From the NCBI RefSeq assembly GCF_015160855.1, contig NZ_CP063373.1, positions 682,001-746,000 of the forward strand: a stretch of DNA of 64,000 bases, given 5' to 3'. The DNA is from Streptomyces ferrugineus. Lineage in GTDB: Bacteria; Actinomycetota; Actinomycetes; Streptomycetales; Streptomycetaceae. Under the pieces are notes generated by a model. The model was not told the origin of the DNA, did no database searches, and was given only the letters and a program-made list of their open reading frames with translations. Below are positions 24,976-33,872 of this stretch, piece by piece (positions within the stretch are counted from its first letter, which is position 1; the number at the start of each line of letters is the position of its first letter). A program made the translations under genes and the position numbers.

Positions 24976-26181
24976 TCAAGCTTGCTTGAGGTCAAGGGCG
25001 GACCAGTCGAGGGCGGACCGGCCGTGGGCGTTCCTGCCAAGGGCGTTCCTGCCGAGGGCCAGGGACACCGCCGTGAGCGCGCTGTTGAACGACACCTCGG
25101 ACAGCACGCCGGGGGCCGCGACCTGATCGCCCGCCAGATAGACCCCGTCGCCGCGATCGACCGCGGGGCGGTCCCGCCAGCTGGTGCCGGGCAGGTCGAC
25201 GGCGCCGGTACGGCCGTTGGCGACGGCCTCGCTCCGCCAGGTGACGCGCTCGCGCCAGCCGGGGAAGCCGAGGTCGAGAAGCCGCTCGGCGCGGGCGACG
25301 CCGTCGGCCCGGGACTCGTGCGGGGCGAGGGGGAACTGGCCCTGGAGGAGCTGCTCACCGGCCGGGGCGAGCGACCGGTCCTGGGCGGTGAACCGCTCGA
25401 TCCACCCGGTCTCGTCGAGGTCGGCGACGACGAAGGCGTCCCCGCGCCGGGTGCGCACCGCGAGATCGATCAGTGCGGTACGTCCGCTCGTCCAGGTCAG
25501 GGAGTCGTCCCTCAGCAGACGGCGGGCGGAGTCGAGGGAGGTGGCGACGATGACGGGCGTGTCGGTCGGGAGCTCGTCGACGCGGGACAGGGTCTCCATC
25601 CGGACCCCGAGGTTCCAGGCCCGGGCCGCCATCCGGTCGATCATGGTCGCCCATCCGCCCCGCGGATAGTGCGCCTCCGGCGGCAGCCTGGTGGCCCGCC
25701 GCAGCCGCTCCCGCACGAACGCGGCGGACAGCGCGCCGGGGTCGTGGTGGAACAGGGCGACGGCGGAGTAGTGCGCGGCGGCACGGGCGCCCTCCTCACC
25801 GGCGATGCCGGTCGCCCACGTCATGAAGTCGACGTCGACGGGCGCCTGCGGCAGGGCCGGCCGCAGCAGCTTGAGCATGGCGAACGGCGGGGTGCGGCGC
25901 AGTACGCCACGGTGCCGCAGCCGCAGCCGGGCGGCCTCCAGGGGCGGGATCGGCGCGAGCGGTCCGATGAGGTCGCGCTGCCTGAGCCAGGCCCAGTGCG
26001 GGCCGCCGCTGTACAGGGCGTGCGGTCCCTCGTTGGTCCGGTACGGCCCCTCGGCGGTCCGCGCCCGCCCGCCCAGGGTGTGGTGGGCTTCGTACACGGT
26101 GACCTTGGCGCCCGCCTCGGCGGCGGTGATGGCCGCGGTGAGTCCGGCGAAGCCGCCGCCGACGACGGTGATGCGGTGCAT
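24976..26181 (-). CDS. FAD-dependent amine oxidase/phytoene desaturase-like oxidoreductase
   Basis: 401 residues. The N-terminal dinucleotide-binding motif is VVGGGFAGLTAAITAAEAG, followed by the second glycine-rich part LGGRARTAEGP. The C-terminal FAD motif includes DGVYLAGDQVAAPGVLSEVSFNSA. This is the NAD(P)-binding Rossmann/flavin amine oxidase group that includes protoporphyrinogen oxidase and carotenoid desaturases. Substrate is unknown; no carotenoid or heme genes are near. The start is the ATG at 26181 preceded by GAGGGA. It ends 53 bases before the oxidoreductase gene at 24922 on the same strand, so a three-gene unit with the exporter is possible. Confidence 0.85.
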   Translation of the reverse strand: MHRITVVGGGFAGLTAAITAAEAGAKVTVYEAHHTLGGRARTAEGPYRTNEGPHALYSGGPHWAWLRQRDLIGPLAPIPPLEAARLRLRHRGVLRRTPPFAMLKLLRPALPQAPVDVDFMTWATGIAGEEGARAAAHYSAVALFHHDPGALSAAFVRERLRRATRLPPEAHYPRGGWATMIDRMAARAWNLGVRMETLSRVDELPTDTPVIVATSLDSARRLLRDDSLTWTSGRTALIDLAVRTRRGDAFVVADLDETGWIERFTAQDRSLAPAGEQLLQGQFPLAPHESRADGVARAERLLDLGFPGWRERVTWRSEAVANGRTGAVDLPGTSWRDRPAVDRGDGVYLAGDQVAAPGVLSEVSFNSALTAVSLALGRNALGRNAHGRSALDWSALDLKQA

Positions 26182-26332
26182 GACTGGGGGTCTCCCTCGT
26201 GCTCGGGGTCGCCTTTCTTGCGTCCTCTGTGAGTACGACGGTCCGGGGTACCCAGAATGTGACATCGGCAGTGATCCGCACGGATCGTCGCAGGTCAGGC
26301 GGATTGTCAGTGGCGGGGTGCAGCATGGGGAC

Positions 26333-27028
26333 ATGGCGAGGAGAGCGATGGGCCGGCGCGGCGGTGCGGGGCGGGGCGGTGTGCAGGGGGCGCGGCGGCC
26401 CGAGGTGCGGCTGCCGGCGCTGGAGCCGTTCCGGGACGGGGAGTTGGAGCCGGACGGGGACTACGACGGCCTGGAGTTCGCCGAGGAGGACCTCACCGGG
26501 CACGACGGCGGGGGCGCCCGCTTCATGGACTGCGCGCTGAAGGGCTGCGTCCTGGACGAGACGCGGCTTCATCACGCCCGGATCCTCGACTCGGTCCTCA
26601 CGGCGCCCCGGGGCGTCGGCACCGACCTCGCCGAGGCGACGCTGCGCGATGTGGAGCTGGTCGACGCGCGGCTGGGCGGGGTGCAGCTGCACGGGGCCGT
26701 GCTGGAGCGGGTGGTGATCCGGGGCGGCAAGATCGACTACCTGAACATGCGCAAGGCCAAGCTCAGAGACGTCGTCTTCGAGGGCTGCGTCCTGGTCGAG
26801 CCGGACTTCGGGGGTGCCCGCCTCGAGCGGGTGGAGTTCGTGGACTGCGCGGTGAAGGGGGTGGACCTCACCGGGGCCGGCCTGGCGGACGTGGATCTGC
26901 GCGGGGCGGTGGAGCTGGAGATCGCGCGGGGTGTGGACCGGCTGGCCGGGGCGGTGCTCAGTACGTCCCAACTCCTGGATCTGGCACCGGTGCTGGCGGC
27001 ACAGCTGGGGATCCGGGTGGAGGGATGA
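26333..27028 (+). CDS. pentapeptide-repeat protein
   Basis: 231 residues. After a basic Gly/Arg N-terminus, most of the chain is made of A(D/N)LxX-type five-residue units (for example LAEATLRDVELVDARLGGVQLHGAVLE in spaced form) that should fold as a right-handed quadrilateral beta-helix. Such proteins sometimes mimic DNA and protect gyrase; that role is not shown here. Cysteines recur at repeat corners (DCALKGCVL, EGCVL, DCAVKG). ATG 26333 is used; ATG 26348 has the better ribosome site (AGGAGA) and may be the true start. It is divergent from the FAD oxidoreductase gene. Confidence 0.82.
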   Translation: MARRAMGRRGGAGRGGVQGARRPEVRLPALEPFRDGELEPDGDYDGLEFAEEDLTGHDGGGARFMDCALKGCVLDETRLHHARILDSVLTAPRGVGTDLAEATLRDVELVDARLGGVQLHGAVLERVVIRGGKIDYLNMRKAKLRDVVFEGCVLVEPDFGGARLERVEFVDCAVKGVDLTGAGLADVDLRGAVELEIARGVDRLAGAVLSTSQLLDLAPVLAAQLGIRVEG

Positions 27029-27052
27029 CGGCCGACCGGCGCTCCCGCGCGT

Positions 27053-27553
27053 TCAGCCCACCCGTGGAAACCGGGCCTGGAGCGTCCAGACCGCCGGGTT
27101 CTCGCCCAGGTCCTCGTGCAGGTCGATCAGATCGGCGAGCAGATCGTGCAGGAAGTCGCGGGCCTCGCGGCGCAGTTCGGCGTGCGAGAAGGTCAGCGGG
27201 GCCTCCTCCGCCGGCATCCAGTCCGCCTCGATGTCCACCCAGCCGAAGCGGCGCTCGAAGAGCATGCGGTCGGTGGACTCGGTGAAGTCCAGCTCCGCCC
27301 GCTGGGGCCGGGAGGCGCGGGAGCCGGCCGGGTCCCGGTCCAGCCGCTCGACGATGTCGCACAGGGCCCAGGCGAAGTCGAGCACCGGCACCCATCCCCA
27401 GGCTGTGGACAGTTCCCGGTCCGCCTTGGTGTCGGCGAGGTAGACGTCCCCGCAGAACAGGTCGTGGCGCAGCGTGCGGACGTCCGCGCGGCGGTAGTCC
27501 GTCTGCGGGGGATCCGGGAAGCGGTTGGAGAGGGCGTAGCCGATGTCGAGCAC
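27053..27553 (-). CDS. conserved hypothetical protein
   Basis: 166 residues, cytosolic, acidic, rich in Asp, Glu, Arg and Trp, with no signal peptide or membrane segment. No known motif is recognised. Codon use is typical of the host, and the frame is closed by normal signals. It starts at GTG 27553, 41 bases from the divergent M1 peptidase gene; the open frame continues upstream without an ATG, so the true start may differ slightly. It converges with the pentapeptide-repeat gene. Confidence 0.6.
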   Translation of the reverse strand: MLDIGYALSNRFPDPPQTDYRRADVRTLRHDLFCGDVYLADTKADRELSTAWGWVPVLDFAWALCDIVERLDRDPAGSRASRPQRAELDFTESTDRMLFERRFGWVDIEADWMPAEEAPLTFSHAELRREARDFLHDLLADLIDLHEDLGENPAVWTLQARFPRVG

Positions 27554-27594
27554 GTAGGCGATGGTGTCACGGCCGACCTCATAGGATCATCGGC

Positions 27595-28998
27595 GTGTCC
27601 CGTTTCGCGCCCGTTGCCCTGACCGTCACCTCCGCCCTGCTCGTCCTGACCGCGTGCAGCGGCGGAGTCCAGGGCACCCCCGGCGGCTCCGGTGTGCGCG
27701 ACCCGTACTTCACCAAGGCGGGCAACGGCGGCTACGACGTCACCCACTACACCCTCGACCTCGCCTACGACCCCGACGAAGAGCACCTCACCGGCACCGC
27801 CGAGATCACCGCGCGCGCCGGCAAGGACCTCTCCGCCTTCGACCTCGACCTGAAGGGAATGGACGTCGGGGAAGTCTCGGTGGAGGGCGAGCGCGCCCGA
27901 TGGAGCCGCAATGGCCAGGAGCTGGTGATCCGTCCCCACGACGACCTCGACGAGGGCGAGACCTTCCGCACCACCGTCCGCTACTCCGGCACCCCGCAGA
28001 CCCTCACCGACCCCGACGGCTCCGAGGAGGGCTGGCTCCCGGGCGCCGCCGGCGCGCTCGCCCTCGGCGAGCCGACCGGGTCCATGGCGTGGTTCCCCGG
28101 CAACCACCACCCCTCGGACAAGGCGTCGTACGACGTCTCGGTGACCGTGCCGGAGGGGCTGGAGGCCGTCTCCAACGGCGAGTTGGCGGACCGGAGCACC
28201 AGCGGCGGCCGTACCACGTTCCACTGGCGCACGGCGGAGCCCATGGCCAGCTACGTGGCCACGCTGGCGATCGGCGACTACGACATCACCCGCTCCACGG
28301 TCACCGGCGCGAACGGCGCCGAACTGCCCGTCTACACCGCCGTGACCCCCGCCCAGGCCACCCCCGCCCGCAAGGCGCTCGCCCGGCTCCCCGAGGTCAT
28401 GGAGTGGCTGCAGTACAACTTCGGCCCGTACCCCTTCTCCTCCACCGGCGCGATCATCTCCGACACCGACGACTCCGACTACGCGCTGGAGACCCAGAAC
28501 CGTCCGGTCTTCCCCGGCGCCCCCGGCACCGAGCTCCTCGTCCACGAGCTCGCGCACCAGTGGTTCGGCAACTCCGTGACGCCGAAGAGCTGGCGCGACA
28601 TGTGGCTGAACGAGAGCTTCGCGACGTACGCGGAGTGGCTGTGGGAGGAGGACGACGGCGGCGACAGCGCCCAGGAGACCTTCGACGCCTTCTACGACCA
28701 CGGCGGGAAGGACCACAAGGACATCTGGTCCTTCCCGCCCGCCAGGCCCACCAGCGCCGCGCACATCTCCGACCCGCCCGTCTACGAGCGTGGCGCGATG
28801 GTCCTCCACAAGATCCGCCAGACCGTCGGCGACGACACCTTCTACGACATCGTCCAGGGCTGGGCCGCCGCCCACCGCCACGGCAACGCGGACACCGACG
28901 ACTTCACGCGGTACGTGGAGAAGAAGGCCCCCGACGAGGACTTCACGGCCGTCTGGGAGGACTGGCTGTACGGCGACGGAAAGCCCGAGCAGCCGTAG
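27595..28998 (+). CDS. M1 family zinc metallopeptidase, lipoprotein
   Basis: 467 residues. The lipoprotein signal has lipobox LTAC with C21, so the enzyme is tethered outside the membrane. An N-terminal beta-sandwich domain (about 45-240) is followed by a thermolysin-like domain. The zinc site HELAH is at 317-321 with the third ligand E340 in LNESFATYAE. The exopeptidase GxMEN motif is replaced by YALETQN (296-302), as in many actinobacterial M1 members. It lacks the large C-terminal helical domain of PepN. GTG start. It should trim extracellular peptides. Confidence 0.9.
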   Translation: MSRFAPVALTVTSALLVLTACSGGVQGTPGGSGVRDPYFTKAGNGGYDVTHYTLDLAYDPDEEHLTGTAEITARAGKDLSAFDLDLKGMDVGEVSVEGERARWSRNGQELVIRPHDDLDEGETFRTTVRYSGTPQTLTDPDGSEEGWLPGAAGALALGEPTGSMAWFPGNHHPSDKASYDVSVTVPEGLEAVSNGELADRSTSGGRTTFHWRTAEPMASYVATLAIGDYDITRSTVTGANGAELPVYTAVTPAQATPARKALARLPEVMEWLQYNFGPYPFSSTGAIISDTDDSDYALETQNRPVFPGAPGTELLVHELAHQWFGNSVTPKSWRDMWLNESFATYAEWLWEEDDGGDSAQETFDAFYDHGGKDHKDIWSFPPARPTSAAHISDPPVYERGAMVLHKIRQTVGDDTFYDIVQGWAAAHRHGNADTDDFTRYVEKKAPDEDFTAVWEDWLYGDGKPEQP

Positions 28999-29006
28999 GA
29001 ACCCGG

Positions 29007-29528
29007 TCAGACGGCCAGTTCCTTGCGCAGCACCGTGCAGGGGCGGTCGAACTGGCGGTCCCTGCCGTAGCCGATGGTCTCGTAGCCGAGGGCGGTCCAG
29101 AAGTCGAGGGCGCCCGGGTTGTTGTCGAGGACGGCAAGGCGTACGGCGGCGGCCCGGCCGGCCGCGCGGAATCGGTCCTCCACGGCAGCCGCGAGCTGCC
29201 TGCCGTACCCCTTGCGGTGCGCCGCCGCGTCCACCATCAAAAGCCCGATCCAGGGGTCCGGGTCGACCGGGTCCGGATGGCTGGCCAAGGTGATCACGAT
29301 CCCGACGAGCCGCCCCTCACTGCGGGCGAGCAGCACCTCAGCCCCCGGCACCAGCAACTCGTCGGCCAGCGCGGCGGCCACCTGCTCGGGGCGGATGTCG
29401 TCCGGGTCCGGGAAGTCGCCGCTGAGCGCGTGGAAGTCGCGGTTGGAGGCGTAGAGGGCGGTGAGTTCGGTGAGGACCGGGGCGGGGATGTCGTGGTCGG
29501 GGGTGAGGGGGAGGGGGTCGAGGATCAT
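29007..29528 (-). CDS. GNAT family N-acetyltransferase
   Basis: 173 residues. The acetyl-CoA-binding P-loop region is AAAHRKGYGRQLAAAVEDRFRAAG, matching the Q/RxxGxG/A signature, followed by the VLDNNPGALDFWTALGYE block typical of GNAT motif B. Substrate unknown. It converges with the M1 peptidase gene, nine bases away, and lies 83 bases downstream of the terD gene on the same strand. Confidence 0.88.
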   Translation of the reverse strand: MILDPLPLTPDHDIPAPVLTELTALYASNRDFHALSGDFPDPDDIRPEQVAAALADELLVPGAEVLLARSEGRLVGIVITLASHPDPVDPDPWIGLLMVDAAAHRKGYGRQLAAAVEDRFRAAGRAAAVRLAVLDNNPGALDFWTALGYETIGYGRDRQFDRPCTVLRKELAV

Positions 29529-29611
29529 TCGGGCAACCTATCGAAGGGGCACCGACGCCTGGACCCCCGGCCGGAGCCGGGGGTCCAGGCGAGACAGGGC
29601 GTCGTCGATGA

Positions 29612-30187
29612 TCAGACGTTGACGCCGAAGTCCTGGGCGATGCCCACCAGGCCCGAGGCGTAGCCCTGGCCCACCGCGCGGAACTTCCACTCGGCGCCGT
29701 TGCGGTACAGCTCGCCGAAGACCATGGCCGTCTCCGTCGCCGCGTCCTCGGAGAGGTCGTAGCGGGCGATCTCGGTGCCGCCCGCCTGGTTGACGATGCG
29801 GATGTAGGCGTTGCGGACCTGGCCGAAGTTCTGCGAGCGGTTCTCCGCGTCGTAGATCGAGACCGGGAAGACGATCTTGTCGACGTCGGCCGGGAGGCCG
29901 GCGAGGTTGACGTTGATCGCCTCGTCGTCGCCCGCGCCCTCACCGGTGCGGTTGTCACCGGTGTGGACGATGGTGCTGTCCGGCGTCTGCTTGTTGTTGA
30001 AGAACACGAAGTGGGCGTCCGAGTAGACCTTGCCCTGGGTGTTGACCGCGATCGCGGAGGCGTCGAGGTCGAAGTCCGTGCCGGTGGTGGTGCGGACGTC
30101 CCAGCCGAGGCCCACGGTGACGGCGGTCAGGCCCGGAGCCTCCTTGGTGAGCGAGACGTTGCCACCCTTGGACAGGCTTACAGCCAT
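29612..30187 (-). CDS. TerD family calcium-binding stress protein
   Basis: 191 residues. The N-terminal [23 protein letters not shown] and the calcium-site segments ([31 protein letters not shown]) are the hallmarks of TerD/CABP proteins, which in Streptomyces influence calcium handling and differentiation. The C-terminal region includes [21 protein letters not shown]. No other ter gene is present here, as is common for dispersed terD copies in this genus. A TnpB-type insertion stands about 80-120 bases upstream and may have changed its promoter region. Confidence 0.93.
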   Translation of the reverse strand: MAVSLSKGGNVSLTKEAPGLTAVTVGLGWDVRTTTGTDFDLDASAIAVNTQGKVYSDAHFVFFNNKQTPDSTIVHTGDNRTGEGAGDDEAINVNLAGLPADVDKIVFPVSIYDAENRSQNFGQVRNAYIRIVNQAGGTEIARYDLSEDAATETAMVFGELYRNGAEWKFRAVGQGYASGLVGIAQDFGVNV

Positions 30188-30264
30188 GGTTCGGGAGTCC
30201 TTTCCCTCGTTTGCATACGGCGGTACGACATACGGGCTGAGTTGCTGCTGAAGAAGAAGCTACA

Positions 30265-31560
30265 GCTACCCCTTTGACTTCCTCCCCCTCTCTATGGAGG
30301 GGAAGTTCACAGCTCGCGCCGTGGGGCTTCCTGCTTCATCACCGACTGCCCGCCCGGAGATCTCCGTTGAGGTCTTACACCGGCTCCACAGGCCGACACC
30401 GCCAGCCCGGCGGCCAGAAGGTTCTTTGCTGCGTTCATGTCCCGGTCGTGGGCCGTGCCGCAGTCGCACGTCCAGGTACGGACGTTGAGCGGCATCTTGT
30501 CCTGCAAGCTGCCGCAGACGGAGCACAGCTTCGAGGAGGGGAACCAGCGGTCGACTGCGATCACTTCGCGGCCGTACCAGTGGGCCTTGTACTCCAGCAT
30601 GCTCCGGAACTCGCTCCATGCCGCGTCTGAGATGGCGCGAGCGAGCTTGCCGTTCTTCAACAGATTGCGAACGGTGAGATCCTCGATCACGACCACTTGG
30701 TTTTCGTGGACGAGTCGAGTGGTGATCTTGTGCAGGTGATCGCGCCTGCGGTCGGCGATGCGGGCGTGGATCCTCGCGACTTTGCGGCGGGCCTTGGCCC
30801 GGTTGGCACCGTCGCCCTTGGCCTTGCGTGCAAGTTCCCGCTGGGCCTTGGCGAGGCGGGCCCGGTCGCGCCGCTCGTGCCTGGGGTTGGAGATCTTTTC
30901 CCCGGTGGACAGCGTCAGCAGGTGATCGAGTCCGGCATCCACGCCGACGGCCGTCTCGGCAGTCGGGAGCGGCGTGATGGACGGGTCCTCGCACAGCAGG
31001 GACACGTACCAGCGTCCCGCGCTGTCCTGGGACACGGTCACAGTGGACGGGGTGGCTCCCTCGGGCAGAGGACGGGACCACACGATGTCGAGCGGGTCCG
31101 CCATCCTGGCCAGCGTCAGCATGCCGTCCCGGAACCGGAATCCGCTGGTGGTGTACTCCGCGCTCTTGCGGGACTTCTTCCGCGACTTGAACCGCGGGTA
31201 CTTCGCCCGCTTGGCGAAGAAGTTGGTGAACGCCGTCTGGAGGTGCCGGAGTGTCTGCTGGAGCGGGACCGAGGAGACGTCGTTGAGATACGCCAGTTCC
31301 TCGGTCTTCTTCCACGCGGTCAGCATCGCCGACGTCGAGTTGTAGTTGACCCGCTCCTGCCGGAGCGTCCACGCCTCTGTGCGGGCCGCGAGTGCCATGT
31401 TGTAGACCTTCCGCACGCAGCCGAACGTGCGCGACAGCTCGGCAGCCTGCCCGTCGGTCGGATAGAAGCGGTACTTGAACGCCCGCTTCGCGCGAATGGT
31501 CACGTCTCACAAACTAGCACATCCTCTTGTGAGTGCCCTCGGATTGTCGCGCTTCCTCCC
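30265..31560 (-). mobile_element. TnpB-only IS200/IS605-type element (boundaries approximate)
   Basis: Contains a single intact tnpB and no tnpA. Imperfect hairpins border the gene: one at about 30278-30306 (9 of 10 bp, one mismatch) just past the tnpB stop, expected for the right end and the 3' end of the guide RNA, and one at 31506-31533 (7-bp arms CTCACAA/TTGTGAG) before the start. CTTCCTCCC occurs near both edges (about 30279 and 31551). Exact ends cannot be set without an empty-site comparison. Confidence 0.6.
30307..31503 (-). CDS. tnpB: TnpB RNA-guided endonuclease of an IS200/IS605-type element
   Basis: 398 residues. The split RuvC nuclease is complete: D189 (VGVDAGLDHL), E274 (VVIEDLTVRNLL) and the HDRDMNAAKNLL motif at 352-363. 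A zinc ribbon sits between the last two (CSVCGS at 327-332, CDCG at 346-349). The N-terminal helix-turn-helix OrfB segment is intact (AFKYRFYPTDGQAAELSRTFG). TnpB proteins cut DNA under guidance of an RNA from the element's right end. No tnpA is present, so mobility would need a partner in trans. It lies between terD and the arfB-like gene. Confidence 0.93.
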   Translation of the reverse strand: MTIRAKRAFKYRFYPTDGQAAELSRTFGCVRKVYNMALAARTEAWTLRQERVNYNSTSAMLTAWKKTEELAYLNDVSSVPLQQTLRHLQTAFTNFFAKRAKYPRFKSRKKSRKSAEYTTSGFRFRDGMLTLARMADPLDIVWSRPLPEGATPSTVTVSQDSAGRWYVSLLCEDPSITPLPTAETAVGVDAGLDHLLTLSTGEKISNPRHERRDRARLAKAQRELARKAKGDGANRAKARRKVARIHARIADRRRDHLHKITTRLVHENQVVVIEDLTVRNLLKNGKLARAISDAAWSEFRSMLEYKAHWYGREVIAVDRWFPSSKLCSVCGSLQDKMPLNVRTWTCDCGTAHDRDMNAAKNLLAAGLAVSACGAGVRPQRRSPGGQSVMKQEAPRREL

Positions 31561-31718
31561 TGCCCCGCTCCGCAGGAGCATGGTTTCGTCCTCCGGGGAA
31601 CGCTGGGGGAGGTGTCGGAGGTTCCAGGTCTCTTTACTTTCTTTGCCGAACGGCGCTCGCGTGGGCATGGACGATCCCGGCGATATTCGCGTGACGTGGA
31701 CCGGACAGAGGCGGGAAC

Positions 31719-32156
31719 ATGGAGCACATGTCCGGTCCCTACGTCATCCGTGGCTCCGTCTCGCTCCCCGAGGCCGAGCTCATGTGGCGTTTCTCCCGCT
31801 CGAGCGGCCCTGGCGGCCAGCACGTCAACACCAGTGACTCCAAGGTGGAGCTGAGCTTCGACCTCGCGAAGACCGAGGCACTGCCGGACGTATGGAAGCG
31901 TCGGGCACTCCAGCGCCTGGCCGGCAAGCTCGTCGACGGCGTCGTCACCGTCCGGGCCTCCGAACACCGCTCCCAGTGGCGCAACCGCGAAACCGCCGCC
32001 GTACGCTTGGCGGCCCTCCTGTCCGAGGCCACGGCCCCACCCCCCAAGCCCCGCAAGCCGACCCGCATCCCCCGCGGCATCAACGAACGCCGCCTGAGGG
32101 AGAAGAAGCAGCGAGCGGAGACAAAGCGGGGCAGGTCGGGTCGCGACTGGTCGTAA
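31719..32156 (+). CDS. arfB: alternative ribosome-rescue factor (ArfB/YaeJ-like peptidyl-tRNA hydrolase)
   Basis: 145 residues. The release-factor catalytic domain carries SSGPGGQHVNTSDSKVEL with the invariant GGQ tripeptide, and the C-terminal tail is highly basic (REKKQRAETKRGRSGRDW), as needed to enter the empty mRNA channel of stalled ribosomes. It lacks codon-recognition domains, so it is not RF1 or RF2. ATG 31719 is used; ATG 31728 (MSGPYVIRG) is also possible, but its GGAG is only three bases away. No partner gene is linked. Confidence 0.92.
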   Translation: MEHMSGPYVIRGSVSLPEAELMWRFSRSSGPGGQHVNTSDSKVELSFDLAKTEALPDVWKRRALQRLAGKLVDGVVTVRASEHRSQWRNRETAAVRLAALLSEATAPPPKPRKPTRIPRGINERRLREKKQRAETKRGRSGRDWS

Positions 32157-32207
32157 GGACCGGTGGCCCATGCCACCCGCACTGGCGCAACGGCGAGCAG
32201 GGGACGT

Positions 32208-32301
32208 GCCGGGGGGTGTCCGCCCGCAGCGGCGGGCGTCGACAAAGGCCGGCCTCCCTGCCCAAGGGCAACCGCCCGACCGAGGACGGACACCCCCCGG
32301 C
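32208..32301. repeat. long-spaced inverted repeat upstream of the ECF sigma gene
   Basis: Two perfect 15-bp arms (32208-32222 and 32287-32301, GCCGGGGGGTGTCCG and its complement) separated by 64 bases that hold smaller GC-rich hairpins. The 289-base gap 32157-32445 has no credible gene otherwise. It could end arfB transcription or structure the leader of the sigma factor gene. Confidence 0.5.
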
Positions 32302-32445
32302 GCGGCCCCGACCCCCGACGGCGAGCAGTGCGCAACGCAAGCCCCCACCGAACCGCAACGGGCCGCCGCAGGCATCCCCCGTCACACCCGCGCCTCCCGA
32401 TCCGTCATCCCACTGACGACGGACAACGACGAGAGGCCGCGCCCC

Positions 32446-33321
32446 ATGACCACCGACGACACCAGCGACACTGACGTCCTCGCCCAGCGCTTCGAGGCAC
32501 ACCGAGGCCACCTCCGTGCCGTGGCCCACCGCATGCTCGGCTCGACCGCGGAGGCGGAGGACGCGGTGCAGGAGTCCTGGTTCCGCGTCAGCCGCTCCGA
32601 CACCAGCGGCGTCGACAACCTCGGCGGCTGGCTGACGACGGTCGTCGGTCGGGTCTGTCTGGACATGCTGCGCTCGCGCAGGTCCCGCGCGGAGGAACCC
32701 CTGGAGACCACCGCGCCGATCCACACCGCCGCTCCGGCCACCACCCCGGCCGCCGACCCGGAGCAGGACGCCCTCCTCGCCGACTCGGTCGGCGTCGCCC
32801 TGCTCGTCGTACTGGACACCCTCACGCCCGCCGAGCGGCTGGCGTTCGTGCTGCACGACCTGTTCGCGGTGCCGTACGAGGAGGTCGCGGCCATCGTGGA
32901 CCGTACGCCGACGGCCACGCGGCAGCTCGCCAGCCGCGCCCGGCGCCGGGTGCAGGGCGCCGACGCGCCCGAGGCCGACCTCGCCCGGCAGCGGGAGGTC
33001 GTGGACGCCTTCCTCACCGCCGCGCGGGGCGGCGACTTCGAGGGGCTGCTCGACGTCCTGGACCCGGACGTCGTCGTGCGCACCGAGGCCGGGGTGACCA
33101 CGGGCGCGGCGGCGGTGGCACGGGGCGCGACCGCCTTCGCCAGCCGAGGTGCGGCCGCCGGCCGGCCCGCGCTGGTCGACGGTGCCCCGGGCCTCGTACT
33201 GCTCGCCGGGAGGCGCGTGGAACGGGCCCTGAAGTTTGCGTTCGTACGGGATCGCATCGCCGTGATCGACATCGTGACGGACCCCGGAAAGGTGTCCCGG
33301 CTCGACGTCCGGCCGGACTAG
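32446..33321 (+). CDS. ECF sigma factor with C-terminal SnoaL-like domain (SigJ type)
   Basis: 291 residues. Sigma region 2 is at about 12-75 (HRMLGSTAEAEDAVQESWFRV) and region 4 at about 120-170 (EEVAAIVDRTPTATRQLASRARRRV). A C-terminal NTF2/SnoaL-like domain of about 110 residues (REVVDAFLTAARGGDFEGLLDVLDPDVVV) follows. This architecture matches the ECF41/SigJ class, in which the extension regulates activity in place of an anti-sigma factor. The start is the ATG at 32446. Members often control an adjacent carboxymuconolactone decarboxylase or oxidoreductase gene; none is next to it here. It overlaps the convergent acetyltransferase by four bases. Confidence 0.9.
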   Translation: MTTDDTSDTDVLAQRFEAHRGHLRAVAHRMLGSTAEAEDAVQESWFRVSRSDTSGVDNLGGWLTTVVGRVCLDMLRSRRSRAEEPLETTAPIHTAAPATTPAADPEQDALLADSVGVALLVVLDTLTPAERLAFVLHDLFAVPYEEVAAIVDRTPTATRQLASRARRRVQGADAPEADLARQREVVDAFLTAARGGDFEGLLDVLDPDVVVRTEAGVTTGAAAVARGATAFASRGAAAGRPALVDGAPGLVLLAGRRVERALKFAFVRDRIAVIDIVTDPGKVSRLDVRPD

Positions 33322-33815
33322 GACAGGCCCCGGCCCGGCCGGTCCAGCTCCAGCACGCCCACCGTCTCGCCCTCGCTGGTCTCCCCGTTGGGGCGGAAGC
33401 CGAGGCCGAGGTAGAAGCCCTCGGGGCCGTCCGGGCCGGGATGCCAGGTGACGTACAGCTCCTTGCCGTCCCGGCGGCGGATCTCACCGGCCACGGACTC
33501 GACCGCGAAACGGCCGTACCCGCGGCCCTGTTCCGCGGCCGAGATGTTCAGACGCCACAGGCCGGAGCGGTGGGCGCTGCCGTCTCCGTACCAGTCGATG
33601 TCGAAGAAGGCCATCAGGAACCCGACCGGGCGGTCGTCGTCGACGATCAGGCGCGGCCAGGCGACGCCGGGATGGACGTAGGCCTCGGCGAGCGACTTCA
33701 CGACCGGGTCGACCGCGTGTTCCTGATCCGGGCGGACCTGGATGCCGAGGGCGGCTTCGAGATTGCGGGAGGAAACCTTTTCGAGGCGCGGTCCGGTCGT
33801 CGCTGTCGTCGTCAT
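33318..33815 (-). CDS. GNAT family N-acetyltransferase (spermidine acetyltransferase-like)
   Basis: 165 residues. GNAT signature motif SAAEQGRGYGRFAVESVAGEIRRR (Q/RxxGxG) and the terminal GFYLGLGFRPNGE segment. The N-terminal part, with VKSLAEAYVHPGVAWPRLIVDDDRPVGFLMAFFD, resembles polyamine acetyltransferases of the SpeG/PaiA type. Substrate not proven. ATG start at 33815. It converges on the sigma factor gene, with a 4-base overlap of the ends. Confidence 0.85.
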   Translation of the reverse strand: MTTTATTGPRLEKVSSRNLEAALGIQVRPDQEHAVDPVVKSLAEAYVHPGVAWPRLIVDDDRPVGFLMAFFDIDWYGDGSAHRSGLWRLNISAAEQGRGYGRFAVESVAGEIRRRDGKELYVTWHPGPDGPEGFYLGLGFRPNGETSEGETVGVLELDRPGRGLS

Positions 33816-33872
33816 GTGCGCACTCTAGGTGGGGAGTTCACCGGGGGCGAATGAATTCCGCGAGCGGTGAAC

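Noticed and set aside
27193..28881. 562-codon minus-strand frame opposite the M1 peptidase.
   Set aside because: Antisense shadow; the peptidase motifs are complete on the plus strand.
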